Notes: generated from the sequence alone by a model not told the origin. A stretch of DNA of 64,000 nt from Thetidibacter halocola (GCF_018224955.1 NZ_JAGTUU010000004.1:310001-374000); one strand, 5' to 3'; positions 38,777 through 51,094 are shown, counted from the first letter of the stretch. A program made the numbers and translations.

Positions 38777-38922
38777 GTCTGGACCTCTCTCGCCATAAGC
38801 CGAGAATGGCGACCGTTACACCGCCTTGCAAGGGCCGCCGCCGTGGCAAAGACGCCACCTGACACATGGGGTCGCCGGAATGTGACTTTCCATTTCAGTC
38901 GACAGTCGCCATTTCCGGTCCC

Positions 38923-39711
38923 ATGACGATACTTCGCACCCTTGCCCTGAGCCTTGCCCTGCTGTTGCCCGGCACCGCCTTTGCCGACAGCTCGGACGTG
39001 ATCCGCGCCGAGCTGCGCCCCGGCTGGCGCCTGCCCGATGGCAGCCACTGGGCGGCGCTGCACCTGGTTCTGGAACCGGGATGGAAGACCTACTGGCGCG
39101 CGCCGGGCGATGCGGGCATCCCGCCGGAATTCGACTGGCGCGGCACGACCGGGGTCAGCGGCGTCGCGGTGCACTGGCCCGCGCCGCATGTCTTCTTCCA
39201 GTCCGGGATGCGGTCGGTCGGCTACCAGAACGAGGTGGTGCTGCCGCTGCGCGTGACGCTGGACGGCAGCGGCGACGCCCGGCTGCGCGGGGTCATCGAC
39301 CTAGGCGTCTGCATGGACATTTGCCTGCCGCAGCGCGTCCGCGTCGACGTGGCCCTGCCAAACGCCACGAAACCCGACCCGGTGATCGCCGCCGCGCTGG
39401 CCGACCAGCCCTTGAGCGCGCAGGAGGCCGGGGTCGGCGCCGTGCGCTGCACCGTATCACCCGAGGCGAAAGGTCTGCGGCTGCGCGCCGAGATCCCCGC
39501 CCCGAGCGGACGCTGGCAGGCCGTGATCGAGACCGCCGATCCGGCCGTCTGGGTGGCAGAGCCCGAGACGCATCGCGAGAACGCGACGCTGGTGGCCGAA
39601 GCGCGGATGCGGCACATGTCGGGAGGCGCCTTTGCGCTGGACCGTTCCGGCATCCGCATCACGCTACTGGGCGACGGCACCGCGATCGACATTCGCGGTT
39701 GCAAGGGCTGA
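38923..39711 (+). CDS. Periplasmic DsbD-alpha-like protein (disulfide reductase N-terminal domain)
   Basis: A 262-residue protein with signal peptide MTILRTLALSLALLLPGTAFA and an immunoglobulin-like fold as in the N-terminal domain of DsbD. The family segment PGWKTYWRAPGDAGIPPEF is present, as is GVCMDICLPQRV where the Cys pair would shuttle electrons. A third Cys lies in GAVRCTV. There is no fused membrane or thioredoxin domain here, so a partner must supply electrons if it is redox active. It sits on the opposite strand from the GST, ending 4 bp from it. Confidence 0.85.
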   Translation: MTILRTLALSLALLLPGTAFADSSDVIRAELRPGWRLPDGSHWAALHLVLEPGWKTYWRAPGDAGIPPEFDWRGTTGVSGVAVHWPAPHVFFQSGMRSVGYQNEVVLPLRVTLDGSGDARLRGVIDLGVCMDICLPQRVRVDVALPNATKPDPVIAAALADQPLSAQEAGVGAVRCTVSPEAKGLRLRAEIPAPSGRWQAVIETADPAVWVAEPETHRENATLVAEARMRHMSGGAFALDRSGIRITLLGDGTAIDIRGCKG

Positions 39712-39715
39712 CGCC

Positions 39716-40582
39716 TCAGACCAACGCCATGAAACGCGGCCAGGCCTTGGGGTCGGCAACGGTCTTGTCCCGGCAAAATGCGTTGCAGAAGCCGAAGATG
39801 CGGCCCTCCATCGCCATCAGGTGCGTGACGGGCTTGCCCGAATAGGGGCAGGCGTCGTTTTCCGGCGTGCCTTGCGCCACCGCACGAGCGAGACGCGGGG
39901 CCGGACCCGGCCATGGCCGGGTCGACAGATCCTTGGCATAGCGCGCAAGAACCGCGCCCGAGGCAAAGCCCATCGCCCGCCAGCGGCGGAACTCCGGGTC
40001 GGCGATATGCGCCGCGACATACGCCTGCGCATCCTCGGACACCGCTAGGTCATAGGTGGCAATCCTTGCCGCCACGGGGGCAAAGAACACATCCGCCGCC
40101 GTATAGGCCCCGAACAGCCACGGGCCTGAGGCAGCGAACCGCTCGCGCGCAAAGGCCCAAACCGATTCGATCCGCGCCAGGTCGGCCAGCACAGCCTCGG
40201 ACGGCTGGAACCCCGAATGCGCCACGCGCAGGTTCATCGGGCAGTCGCGCCGCAGCGCGCTGAAGCCGGAATGCATCTCGGCGGCAAGGCTGCGCGCGGT
40301 CGCCCGGGCGGCGGGATCGGATGGCCACAGTCCGGCCTCGGGGTGGCGGCTGGCCAGTTCCTCGGCCATCGCCAAGCTGTCCCAGATCACGGCACCTTCG
40401 GGCGTGCGGGCACAGGGGACGGTGCGCGCGGGCTCCATCCCCGGCAACTGGTCGGCCACCGCGCCGGTGTCGAAATCGACCAGACGCGTCTCGCAGCCGA
40501 TGCCGAACCGCGCGAACAGCATCCAGCCGCGCAATGACCAGCTGGAATAGGTCCGATCCCCGATGAACAACGTATAACTCAT
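39716..40582 (-). CDS. Glutathione S-transferase with C-terminal YHS/TRASH-like Cys motif
   Basis: A 288-residue protein. Residues 1-225 are a GST: thioredoxin-like half starting YTLFIGDRTYSSWSLRGWML, cis-Pro in TVPCAR, WDSLAMAEEL, and a helical C-terminal half. Residues 240-288 add a separate motif, CPYSGKPV (Cys245) and IFGFCNAFC (Cys266, Cys270), ending DP-x-x-WPRFM, which looks like a YHS/TRASH metal-binding knuckle. I read it as one continuous gene; there is no sign of a frameshift. The GST substrate is unknown. Confidence 0.87.
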   Translation of the reverse strand: MSYTLFIGDRTYSSWSLRGWMLFARFGIGCETRLVDFDTGAVADQLPGMEPARTVPCARTPEGAVIWDSLAMAEELASRHPEAGLWPSDPAARATARSLAAEMHSGFSALRRDCPMNLRVAHSGFQPSEAVLADLARIESVWAFARERFAASGPWLFGAYTAADVFFAPVAARIATYDLAVSEDAQAYVAAHIADPEFRRWRAMGFASGAVLARYAKDLSTRPWPGPAPRLARAVAQGTPENDACPYSGKPVTHLMAMEGRIFGFCNAFCRDKTVADPKAWPRFMALV

Positions 40583-40730
40583 GTGTGCCCTCCTGGTGAC
40601 AGGGACAGACTAACGGCGGTCAGGCCCGCGCGGAAATCAGATTTCTTGCGGTCGGCCATCGCGAAATGGCTTGATCGACATGGACATCCGCCGTTTGCGA
40701 AACATTTTTTCAGATTTTTCGGATCCCGAG

Positions 40731-40760
40731 TGATCCGGTCGCCGTTTGCCTGCGTAAACA
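40731..40760 (+). promoter_or_regulatory. Candidate ECF (RpoE/ECF11-type) promoter of rpoH2
   Basis: TGATC (40731-40735) followed after 19 bases by TAAA (40755-40758), about 60 bp before the rpoH2 start. In Rhodobacter sphaeroides RpoE promoters have TGATC at -35 and a TAA-rich -10, and rpoHII is a known RpoE target there. Promoter identity is inferred from motif and gene context. Confidence 0.6.
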
Positions 40761-40816
40761 CAGTCAAGAGCCACAAAGAAAATGGCTGTGGAAACAGACC
40801 TGCTGGGGAGCGACTT

Positions 40817-41695
40817 ATGGCACTTGACGCATTCAACGACCAGACCCTGTCCCGCCGCGCGATGAAGGCCGAGCTGCTGGACGCCGAGACCGAATTGCGA
40901 CTGGCCTATGCCTGGCGCGATCAGCGCGACGAGGCGGCCCTGCACCGCCTGATCACTGCCTACATGCGGCTGGCCATCTCGATGGCCGCCAAGTTCAAGC
41001 GCTACGGCGCGCCGATGAACGACCTTATCCAGGAGGCCGGGCTCGGCCTGATGAAGGCGGCGGACAAGTTCGACCCCGACCGCGGCGTGCGCTTTTCGAC
41101 CTATGCGGTGTGGTGGATCAAGGCGTCGATCCAGGATTACGTGATGCGCAACTGGTCGATGGTGCGAACCGGCTCGACCAGCAGCCAGAAGTCGCTGTTC
41201 TTCAACATGCGCCGCGTCCAGGCCCGGCTGGAGCGCGAGGCCGCAGCCTCGGGCGAGATGTTCGACCGGCACCAGCTGCGCCACATGATCGCGACCGAGA
41301 TCGGCGTGCCGCTGGCCGACGTCGAGATGATGGAAGGCCGCCTGTCCGGCTCCGACTATTCCCTGAACGCCACCCAGTCGGTCGAGGACGAGGGCCGCGA
41401 GTGGATCGACGCGCTGGAGGATGACAGCGCGCAAGCCGACGAAATTGTCGAGAACCGCCACGACACAGAACAACTGCGCGAATGGCTGCTGACCGCGCTG
41501 AACGGCCTGAACGAACGTGAACGCTTCATCGTGCGCGAGCGCAAGCTGCGCGACGAGGCCCGCACACTGGAAAGCCTCGGTACCGAACTTGGCCTGTCCA
41601 AGGAACGTGTCCGCCAGCTCGAGGCGGCGGCCTTTGCCAAGATGCGGAAAGCGCTTGAGGCCCAGAGCAAGGAAGTCGCACACTTCCTCGCATGA
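40817..41695 (+). CDS. rpoH2: RNA polymerase sigma factor RpoH, RpoHII type
   Basis: A 292-residue sigma-32-family factor. Region 2 is complete (YMRLAISMAAKFKRYGAPMNDLIQEAGLGLMKAADKFDP and RFSTYAVWWIKASIQDYVMRNWSMV, by position about 49-115), the RpoH box follows, and region 4 ends with LGLSKERVRQLEAAAFAKMRK. The sequence is very close to Rhodobacter RpoHII, which drives the singlet-oxygen and oxidative response, rather than to the heat-shock RpoHI. An ECF-type promoter lies upstream. The next gene overlaps its stop by 4 bp. Confidence 0.92.
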   Translation: MALDAFNDQTLSRRAMKAELLDAETELRLAYAWRDQRDEAALHRLITAYMRLAISMAAKFKRYGAPMNDLIQEAGLGLMKAADKFDPDRGVRFSTYAVWWIKASIQDYVMRNWSMVRTGSTSSQKSLFFNMRRVQARLEREAAASGEMFDRHQLRHMIATEIGVPLADVEMMEGRLSGSDYSLNATQSVEDEGREWIDALEDDSAQADEIVENRHDTEQLREWLLTALNGLNERERFIVRERKLRDEARTLESLGTELGLSKERVRQLEAAAFAKMRKALEAQSKEVAHFLA

Positions 41696-42471
41696 AACAC
41701 ATCGTTTTCACGCTCCTACTCGCCCCGACGGCCGCTCTGGCCGCCGGGGCTGACGTGCACTTCCTCGGTGAACAGCATGACAACCCGGCGCATCATGCCC
41801 GCCAGGCCGAACGGGTGGCCGAGATAGCGCCGCGCGCCCTGGTCTTCGAGATGTTGACGCAGGACCAAGCCAACCGTATCACACCCGCCCTCATCGCGGA
41901 CGAGACCGCGCTCGAAGCCACGCTTGGCTGGAACGAGAGCGGCTGGCCCGACTTCTCGATGTATTACCCGATCTTCGCCGCCGCCCCGGAGGCCACCTAT
42001 TACGGCGCCGCCGTGCCACGCGAACAGGCGCGGCGCATGATGTCTGAAACCGCCGTCGACATCTTTGGTCCCGACGCGTCCCTCTATGGCCTGACCGATC
42101 CCCTGCCCGAGGATCAGCAACAGGCGCGCGAGGCGCTGCAACTGGCCGCCCATTGCGACGCCATGCCGGCAGAGATGCTGCCCGTCATGGTCGAGATCCA
42201 GCGCCTGCGCGACGCCTTCCTTGCCCGTGCCGCGCTGACCGCGCTCGAGGATCATGGCGCGCCGGTCGCGGTCATCACCGGCAACGGCCATGCCCGCACC
42301 GACTGGGGCGCCCCCGCCGCGCTGCGCCTCGCCGCGCCGGACGTGACCTTTCACGCGCTGGGCCAGGGAGAGACCGGCTTTGGCGATCCCGAAGGCGCAT
42401 TCGACAGCGTCGAGATCACCGACACGGTCGAGCGCGGCGACCCCTGCGCCGCCTTCCAAAAGGACGGCTAG
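41692..42471 (+). CDS. ChaN/DUF399 family secreted protein
   Basis: A 259-residue protein with signal peptide MKHIVFTLLLAPTAALA and the ChaN motif HFLGEQHDNPAHHARQ, a second LVFEMLTQDQANRI region and ITGNGHARTDWG near the C-terminus. ChaN of Campylobacter binds heme, and the family shares a fold with TraB/Tiki proteins. The ATG overlaps the rpoH2 stop (ATGA), so it is coexpressed with the sigma factor and probably belongs to the oxidative-stress response or to heme handling. Confidence 0.88.
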   Translation: MKHIVFTLLLAPTAALAAGADVHFLGEQHDNPAHHARQAERVAEIAPRALVFEMLTQDQANRITPALIADETALEATLGWNESGWPDFSMYYPIFAAAPEATYYGAAVPREQARRMMSETAVDIFGPDASLYGLTDPLPEDQQQAREALQLAAHCDAMPAEMLPVMVEIQRLRDAFLARAALTALEDHGAPVAVITGNGHARTDWGAPAALRLAAPDVTFHALGQGETGFGDPEGAFDSVEITDTVERGDPCAAFQKDG

Positions 42472-43256
42472 GCGGTCGCAAGATCAAGCTGCGCCGCCAC
42501 CACGCGCGCCACATCCTCGGGATGCGTGACAGTCAGCATGTGGCCCGCACCGGCCACCACATGGTCGGTCGCACACGGAAGCCGGGCCATCAGGCCACGA
42601 TGGATATCCGCTATGACGGGCACCGTTTCGGAACCCCGGATCAGCGCCACGGGGCAGGCCAACTGCTCCAGCCTGCCAGCTGCCATCAGGCCGTGGCAGT
42701 CGTGCCAGAGCGCAGGTTCGGTCGCCGCGACGAAGGGCATCTGGCGGGCCAGCAGCGCCTGCGCCTCGGACCGCAGGCTGTCCCATTTCACGCCGCCACC
42801 CCAGATGCGATTCATCTCGCGCGCTGCCGTGGCCAGGTCGCCTGATCGGGTCGGAGCGTAGAACGCCTCTTCCGCCGCCTGATGCGTGGCGAAACTCGCC
42901 GAGCCTCTTGCCGCAGCGAAGAGCACCGGTTCCACCACCGTCAGCGTGGCGATCCGCTCTGGCGCCTCCAGCGCCAGCCGCAAGGCGACAGTGGCACCGA
43001 AACTGTGGCCCACCACGTGTATGCCGTCGCGCAACAGGGGGCGAATGGCATCGCAAGCCTGATCGTGCACGTCACGACCGGGCGCAAAGGGCGCGCTGCG
43101 ACCATGACCCGGCAGGTCGGGCGCCACCATGGTCAGGCGGTCTGCCAGCAGCCGCGCCACGCCTTTCCACATGCCCGAAACGCCCTGCCCGCAATGCAGC
43201 AGCAGGGCGCGGTCGGCGCCCTGCCCCATCTCGCGCAGGACCAGCCCTGCCGTCAA
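42468..43256 (-). CDS. Alpha/beta-fold hydrolase
   Basis: A 262-residue serine hydrolase: oxyanion-side [12 protein letters not shown], nucleophile elbow GHSFG, Asp in the [10 protein letters not shown] region, and the catalytic His in [15 protein letters not shown]. Its start codon overlaps the isomerase stop by 4 bp, so the two are co-translated, suggesting a catabolic pair acting on a ring-cleavage or ester substrate. It is convergent with the ChaN-like gene, overlapping it by 4 bp. Confidence 0.9.
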   Translation of the reverse strand: MTAGLVLREMGQGADRALLLHCGQGVSGMWKGVARLLADRLTMVAPDLPGHGRSAPFAPGRDVHDQACDAIRPLLRDGIHVVGHSFGATVALRLALEAPERIATLTVVEPVLFAAARGSASFATHQAAEEAFYAPTRSGDLATAAREMNRIWGGGVKWDSLRSEAQALLARQMPFVAATEPALWHDCHGLMAAGRLEQLACPVALIRGSETVPVIADIHRGLMARLPCATDHVVAGAGHMLTVTHPEDVARVVAAQLDLATA

Positions 43257-43852
43257 AGATCGCCTGCCAGATGGGCATCGAGATCGTCCAGCCGGTCATG
43301 GCCCCAGAAGATCTGCCCGCTGTCGACCAGGTAGGTCGGCGCGCCAAAGGCGCCCCGCTCGACCGCTTCATCCAGGTTCTTCGCATAGGTCTCGGCACCG
43401 ACCAGAAGCCCGCTGTCGGCAAGCTTCGGGTCAAACCCGGCCTCTTCCAGCGCCGCACGGATCACGGCGTCGTCGGCCACGTCCTTGTCCTCGGTCCAGC
43501 ACGCGCGCAGGATCGCATGCACCAGCGCGCCCAGGTCGCCGCCGCCCGCATTCTGCGCCGCGATGATCGCATAGGCCGAAGGCGCGGCATTGGTCGGCCA
43601 GTGCGCCGGCTTCAGGTTCAGCGGCAGGCCGGTCTTCTTCGAGGCGCGGGTCAGTTCCTGTGCCCGCCACGCCTGCCGGTTCGGGTGCCTTTGTGCCGGC
43701 GCGGTGCCGCCGGTGCGCGCAAACAGGGCCAGGATGTCCAGGGGTTTGTAGGTGATGGTTGCGCCGTGTTTCGCGGCGATCTGCTCCAGCCTTGTGCCGG
43801 CGAGATAGGTGTAGGGCGACAGGGTCGCGAAAAAGTAGTCGATATGGGCCAT
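43253..43852 (-). CDS. 2-Hydroxychromene-2-carboxylate isomerase (DsbA-fold)
   Basis: A 199-residue glutathione-dependent isomerase of the kappa-class GST/DsbA fold, known from naphthalene breakdown. Its opening [17 protein letters not shown] carries the Ser-Pro active-site turn; [25 protein letters not shown] is the cis-Pro region. It is paired with the alpha/beta hydrolase. No other aromatic-degradation genes are nearby, so the native substrate may differ. ATG 43852 is chosen as the start of the conserved domain. Confidence 0.9.
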   Translation of the reverse strand: MAHIDYFFATLSPYTYLAGTRLEQIAAKHGATITYKPLDILALFARTGGTAPAQRHPNRQAWRAQELTRASKKTGLPLNLKPAHWPTNAAPSAYAIIAAQNAGGGDLGALVHAILRACWTEDKDVADDAVIRAALEEAGFDPKLADSGLLVGAETYAKNLDEAVERGAFGAPTYLVDSGQIFWGHDRLDDLDAHLAGDL

Positions 43853-43945
43853 GGTTCCGCCTCCGCGCGTGTTGCTGGCAGGCAACCTAGGGCCATGCTA
43901 TGCGCACCGCAACGTCACGAATCCGTCAAGCGCCGAGGCCAGACC

Positions 43946-44953
43946 ATGCCCAACCTGATCGAACCCAAGCTGATCGCAGGGAATGCCAACAAACCGCTGG
44001 CCCAGGCCATCGCCCGGCGCATGTCGCTTTATCGCGGGATGAGCGTCTCGCTGGTGAACGCGCGGGTCGAACGGTTCAACGACCAGGAAATCTTCGTCGA
44101 GGTCTACGAGAACGTCCGCGGCGAGGACATGTTCATCCTGCAAAGCACGTCGAACCCGGCTAACGACAACCTGATGGAACTTCTGATCATGGCCGACGCG
44201 CTGCGCCGGTCCTCGGCGGCCCGGATCACGGCTGTGATCCCCTATTTCGGCTATGCAAGGCAGGACCGCCGCACCAAGGCGCGCACGCCGATCAGCGCCA
44301 AGCTGGTGGCGAACATGATGGTCACCTCGGGAATCGAGCGGGTGCTGACGATGGACCTGCACGCGGCGCAGATCCAGGGCTTCTTCGACATCCCGGTGGA
44401 CAACCTCTATGCCAGCCCGATCTTCGCGCTGGACATCAAGAAGCAGTTCAAGGACCTCTCCGACGTCATGGTGATCTCGCCCGACGTGGGCGGCGTGGCC
44501 CGCGCCCGCGAGCTGGCCAAACGCATCGGCGCGCCGCTTTCGATCGTCGACAAGCGCCGCGAAAAGCCCGGCGAAATCGCCGAGATGACCGTCATCGGCG
44601 AGGTGACGGGCAAGCGCTGCATCATCGTCGACGACATGTGCGACACCGCGGGCACGCTCTGCAAGGCGGCCGAGGTGCTGATCGAACACGGCGCGACCGA
44701 GGTGCACGCCTATATCAGTCACGGCGTTATGTCCGGCCCCGCGGTCGAACGGGTGACGAATTCGGTCATGAAATCCCTCGTGCTGACCGATTCGATCCAG
44801 CCCACCGGCCCGATCAGCGAGGCGCCAAACATCCGCGTCCTGCCCACCGCGCCGCTTTTCGCGCAGGCAATCCTGAACATCTGGAACGGCACCAGCGTCT
44901 CGTCGCTGTTCGAGACGGAGACGCTCGGCCCGATCTACGAAGGTATTCTCTAA
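43946..44953 (+). CDS. prs: Ribose-phosphate pyrophosphokinase
   Basis: Makes PRPP from ribose-5-phosphate and ATP for nucleotide, histidine and tryptophan synthesis. The class I signature is visible: [23 protein letters not shown], the catalytic flexible loop [14 protein letters not shown], the PRPP-binding loop [17 protein letters not shown] and [10 protein letters not shown]. 335 residues; the C-terminus [17 protein letters not shown] is intact. It is divergent from the isomerase and monocistronic. Confidence 0.97.
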   Translation: MPNLIEPKLIAGNANKPLAQAIARRMSLYRGMSVSLVNARVERFNDQEIFVEVYENVRGEDMFILQSTSNPANDNLMELLIMADALRRSSAARITAVIPYFGYARQDRRTKARTPISAKLVANMMVTSGIERVLTMDLHAAQIQGFFDIPVDNLYASPIFALDIKKQFKDLSDVMVISPDVGGVARARELAKRIGAPLSIVDKRREKPGEIAEMTVIGEVTGKRCIIVDDMCDTAGTLCKAAEVLIEHGATEVHAYISHGVMSGPAVERVTNSVMKSLVLTDSIQPTGPISEAPNIRVLPTAPLFAQAILNIWNGTSVSSLFETETLGPIYEGIL

Positions 44954-45039
44954 GGTTATATTGGGCCCGCTTCTTCGATTCACGAATACCGCGGGGACGA
45001 CAGCGCAGCCGACGGCGGGAGACGCACACCCCCCTGGGC

Positions 45040-45390
45040 TCAGAGCAGTTCCCAGTCGTCCTCGCTGGCAACCTCGCCGATCGCCATCCAGCTCATCCGG
45101 ACGCGGGCGACACGGGTATCCGACCAGGTCCGGAACACCAGGTCGAACCCGTCCTCCGTAACATTGTCGGCAGCGATGTCGGCGCGCACGTTCGCGCCCT
45201 GATCCATGTCCCAGAGCGACAGCGAGACCTGCACGCTAGGCACCTTGCGGAACGGCTCCGAAAAGGCAACGCGCTTGCGCCGCTCGCGCGCGCCCTGCCC
45301 CGTCCACATGTCCCCACCCGAGGCGAAATCGGAAAAGACCTCGTCATTGCCCTGATCGACCCCGATCATCGAGCCCACGTACTTCTTCAT
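45040..45390 (-). CDS. H-type lectin domain protein
   Basis: A 116-residue protein with a central H-type lectin (discoidin/Helix pomatia agglutinin-type) fold: VAFSEPFRKVPSVQVSLSLWDMD and FDLVFRTWSDTRVARVRMSWMAIGE are the sheet-forming family segments. There is no signal peptide, so its place in the cell is unclear. Such small stand-alone proteins are widespread in Rhodobacterales and their sugar ligand is not known. It sits between prs and marC without an operon partner. Confidence 0.83.
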   Translation of the reverse strand: MKKYVGSMIGVDQGNDEVFSDFASGGDMWTGQGARERRKRVAFSEPFRKVPSVQVSLSLWDMDQGANVRADIAADNVTEDGFDLVFRTWSDTRVARVRMSWMAIGEVASEDDWELL

Positions 45391-45437
45391 GCAACGCCTC
45401 TCCGTTGCAGCACTCTAAGACCGCCACAAGCGCGCGG

Positions 45438-46079
45438 TCAATTCTGTCCCGCCGCGTCGAGGGTCAGTGCGCCGACCGCATCCAACCCGACCAGGACGGC
45501 ATCCACCGCGACGGTCGCCAAGATGATTCCCATCACGCGACTGATGACGCTCGCGCCGGTGTTGCCGAGATAGGGTTTCAATTTCGCCCCCAGCAACAGA
45601 AGCCCCAGCGTCAGCAACAGGACCAGCGTCAGAAGCCCGGCAGTCACCACCTGGTCGGCGACCGGGTTGGCGTGGTTATCGGTCAGAACCACGATGGCAA
45701 GCATGGCGCCCGGCGAGGCGATCGAGGGCATGGCAAGAGGGAAGACCGCACCGGACAGGTCGTCCCGCCCGGCCTCTGCGATCTCCCGATCGGGTTTGGA
45801 TTCGCCGAAGATCATCGTCATCGCGAACAGGAACAGCACGATGCCGCCGGCGATCTGGAACGAGCCGAAGCGCAGACCAATCGCCTCGAGCAGGATCTGC
45901 CCACCGACCAGGAAGAGCATCAGAACGATCCAGGCGACCAGGACGGCACGGGCGGCGAATTTCCAGTGCAAGGCGACCGGCAAACTGGCGGTTGCAAAGT
46001 AGAAGACTGGCAGGCTGCCGATCGGGTCGATGACCACGACCAGCGTAATGAACTCGCGAATGACTTCGGCCCAGGTCAT
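45438..46079 (-). CDS. MarC family integral membrane protein
   Basis: A 213-residue membrane protein with six predicted helices, the family segments VVVIDPIGSLPVFYFATA and FPLAMPSIASPGAMLAIVVLTDN. MarC was once linked to antibiotic resistance, but that was not upheld and its transport function is unknown. It lies downstream of atpC on the same strand but beyond a terminator. Confidence 0.92.
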   Translation of the reverse strand: MTWAEVIREFITLVVVIDPIGSLPVFYFATASLPVALHWKFAARAVLVAWIVLMLFLVGGQILLEAIGLRFGSFQIAGGIVLFLFAMTMIFGESKPDREIAEAGRDDLSGAVFPLAMPSIASPGAMLAIVVLTDNHANPVADQVVTAGLLTLVLLLTLGLLLLGAKLKPYLGNTGASVISRVMGIILATVAVDAVLVGLDAVGALTLDAAGQN

Positions 46080-46111
46080 GTGTGTCGCCCGCGTCCTTCG
46101 GTTGTGCTTGC

Positions 46112-46150
46112 AAAAGAAAGGCCCCGGCGACCGTCTCGGTCACCGGGGCC
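46112..46150 (-). terminator. Rho-independent terminator of the atp operon
   Basis: On the minus strand a 14-bp stem (one G-T pair) with a 3-nt loop, GGCCCCGGTGACCG to CGGTCGCCGGGGCC, is followed by TTTCTTTTG, about 20 bp after the atpC stop. Confidence 0.92.
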
Positions 46151-46170
46151 TGGATACTCTGCCGACCGGA

Positions 46171-46605
46171 TCAGAGAGACGGCTGCTTGGGGTCCAGCCC
46201 GATATGGGAGCCGACCGCCACCATGTCCATCAGCAGCTTGGCCGCGTCGTCGACGGGGCCCGGCTCGTTCGGATAGGCTTCCTTGGTCTGCTGGTAGGCG
46301 CGCTGCGCCTCGTCCACCAGCGCCTCGTAGGTCGCCTGGTCCATGTCCTCGCGTGGCAGGGCCTTTTCGGCCAGAACCGACAGGCTTTCACCGATCTCGG
46401 CAAAGCCGCCAGTGACCACGAACTGCCTGGTGCCTTCGGTGGTTTCCACCGTCAGCAGACCGGGACGCAGCGTGGTGATCGTGGGCGCATGGTTCGGCAT
46501 GGCGGTCATGTCGCCATCCGAGCCCGGGATCTGGACCGCCGTCACCTGCGCCGAGAGCAGCTTGCGCTCGGGAGAGACGAGGTCGAACTTCATCGTGTCC
46601 GCCAT
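46171..46605 (-). CDS. atpC: ATP synthase F1 epsilon subunit
   Basis: The inhibitory subunit of F1, part of the rotor stalk. 144 residues: N-terminal beta-sandwich ([29 protein letters not shown] to [11 protein letters not shown], by position) and a short C-terminal helical part ([20 protein letters not shown]). It is the last gene of the atp operon, separated from atpD by a 52-bp gap containing a stable hairpin. Confidence 0.96.
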   Translation of the reverse strand: MADTMKFDLVSPERKLLSAQVTAVQIPGSDGDMTAMPNHAPTITTLRPGLLTVETTEGTRQFVVTGGFAEIGESLSVLAEKALPREDMDQATYEALVDEAQRAYQQTKEAYPNEPGPVDDAAKLLMDMVAVGSHIGLDPKQPSL

Positions 46606-46624
46606 GTGAAACTCCTTTCACATC

Positions 46625-46646
46625 GGGAGTGCCCGGAGGCACTCCC
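46625..46646. other. Intercistronic hairpin between atpD and atpC
   Basis: A perfect 9-bp stem (GGGAGTGCC, 4-nt loop, GGCACTCCC) lies in the 52-bp gap between the atpD stop and the atpC start. There is no T-run, so it is more likely a stability or translation-tuning element than a terminator. Confidence 0.55.
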
Positions 46647-46657
46647 AAAGGGTTGGA

Positions 46658-48100
<1,443 letters not shown>

Positions 48101-48982
48101 TTAGAGCGCCTCGGCGCCCGAAATGATTTCGATCAGCTCGTTGGTGATGACAGCCTGACGCGAACGGTTGTATTCGATCGTCAGCCGGTCGATCATGTCG
48201 CCCGCGTTTCGGGTCGCATTGTCCATCGCGCTCATCCGTGCGCCCTGTTCCGACGCCGCATTCTCCAGCAGGGCCGAGAAGATCTGAGTCGCGACACCGC
48301 GCGGCAGCAGATCGGCGAGGATCGATTCCTCGTCCGGCTCGTAGTCGTAGAGCGTGCTCGCACCGTCCTGGTGATCCTCGGCCGTCCCGTAGGAAGCGGG
48401 GATCACCTGCTGGGCGCGCGGCTCCTGGCTGATGACAGAGTTGAACTTGGCGTAGAAGATCGTCGCCACGTCGAACTCGGCATTGTCAAAGCGTGCCAGA
48501 ACATCCCGCGCGATGTCCTGCGCGTTGCCGTAGCCGAGGCGCTTGACGTCGCTAAGGTCGACATGGCCGACGAAGAGCGCCGCATGGTCGCGCTTGAGCT
48601 GCTCGCGGCCCTTCTTGCCGACGGTCAGGATCTTGACCGTCTTGCCCTTGGCCTTGAGCTCGGCAATCCGGGTCTTGGCCAGCTTGACGATGTTCGAGTT
48701 GAAGCCGCCGCACAGGCCGCGTTCGGCGGTCAGAACCACCAGCAGCTGCACGTCGTCCTTGCCGGTCCCCGCCAAGAGGCGGGGAGCGCTGTCACTGTCT
48801 CCGACCGACGTGGCCAGCGACGCCATCACCGCGTTGAAGCGTTCCGCATAGGGGCGGGCCGCCTCGGCCGCGTCCTGTGCCCGCCGCAGTTTCGCGGCGG
48901 CCACCATCTGCATGGCCTTGGTGATCTTGCGGGTCGACTTGACCGACGCGATCCTGTTTTTCAGGTCCTTGAGGTTGGGCAT
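48101..48982 (-). CDS. atpG: ATP synthase F1 gamma subunit
   Basis: The rotating central shaft of F1. 293 residues with long N- and C-terminal helices: [34 protein letters not shown] at the start (by position) and [38 protein letters not shown] at the end. The central [11 protein letters not shown] is conserved. It is separated from atpA by 12 bp and from atpD by 18 bp. Confidence 0.97.
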   Translation of the reverse strand: MPNLKDLKNRIASVKSTRKITKAMQMVAAAKLRRAQDAAEAARPYAERFNAVMASLATSVGDSDSAPRLLAGTGKDDVQLLVVLTAERGLCGGFNSNIVKLAKTRIAELKAKGKTVKILTVGKKGREQLKRDHAALFVGHVDLSDVKRLGYGNAQDIARDVLARFDNAEFDVATIFYAKFNSVISQEPRAQQVIPASYGTAEDHQDGASTLYDYEPDEESILADLLPRGVATQIFSALLENAASEQGARMSAMDNATRNAGDMIDRLTIEYNRSRQAVITNELIEIISGAEAL

Positions 48983-48994
48983 CGGATGATCCTC

Positions 48995-50533
<1,539 letters not shown>

Positions 50534-51094
50534 TTATCCGACCTCTTTCATTGCATTCTGGAGGGAGTTGAGCTTGGCGCGGATCGAGGTGTCGATCATC
50601 TTCGAGCCCATCTTGACGACAAGACCGCCGATGAGGGTTTCATCCACGGTCGCATTGATCTTGACGTCCTGGCCGACGTTGGCCTTGAGCGTCTCGGCGA
50701 GTTTCTTGACCTGGGTGGCGGTCAGCGCCTTGGCCGACACGACATCGGCCGTCACTTCGCCCTTTTCCTTGGCGATCATCTCGCGCAGGCGGACGATCAT
50801 CGCGGGCACGACGAACAGGCGACGCTTGGACGCCATCAGGCCCAGAACGCTGGTCATCGCGGGAATCAGGCCCATCTTGGTCGCGATCGCGGTGATCGCG
50901 CCCCCCTGCGCCTCGCGCGAGTAGATAGGGGATTTCAGCAGGTCGCGCAGGTCCTTGCTTTCGGCAAGTGCTGCCGAAAGGTCGTCGAGATTGGCTTCAA
51001 GCTTTGCAAGGTCCTTGGATTCCTTGACGATCTCGAAGACGGCGGTGGCATAGCGCTCGGCGATGCCGGAGGAAATCGATGCTGATTCAGACAC
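50534..51094 (-). CDS. atpH: ATP synthase F1 delta subunit
   Basis: Links F1 to the peripheral stalk. 186 residues: N-terminal helical bundle starting ISSGIAERYATAVFEIVKESKDL and the C-terminal VDETLIGGLVVKMGSKMIDTSIRAKL. GTG 51094 is the probable start: GGAAGGG lies six bases upstream and the family N-terminus fits; the frame is open to 51226 but that stretch reads as non-coding. First gene of atpHAGDC; the Fo genes are at a separate locus, as in other Rhodobacterales. Confidence 0.95.
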   Translation of the reverse strand: MSESASISSGIAERYATAVFEIVKESKDLAKLEANLDDLSAALAESKDLRDLLKSPIYSREAQGGAITAIATKMGLIPAMTSVLGLMASKRRLFVVPAMIVRLREMIAKEKGEVTADVVSAKALTATQVKKLAETLKANVGQDVKINATVDETLIGGLVVKMGSKMIDTSIRAKLNSLQNAMKEVG

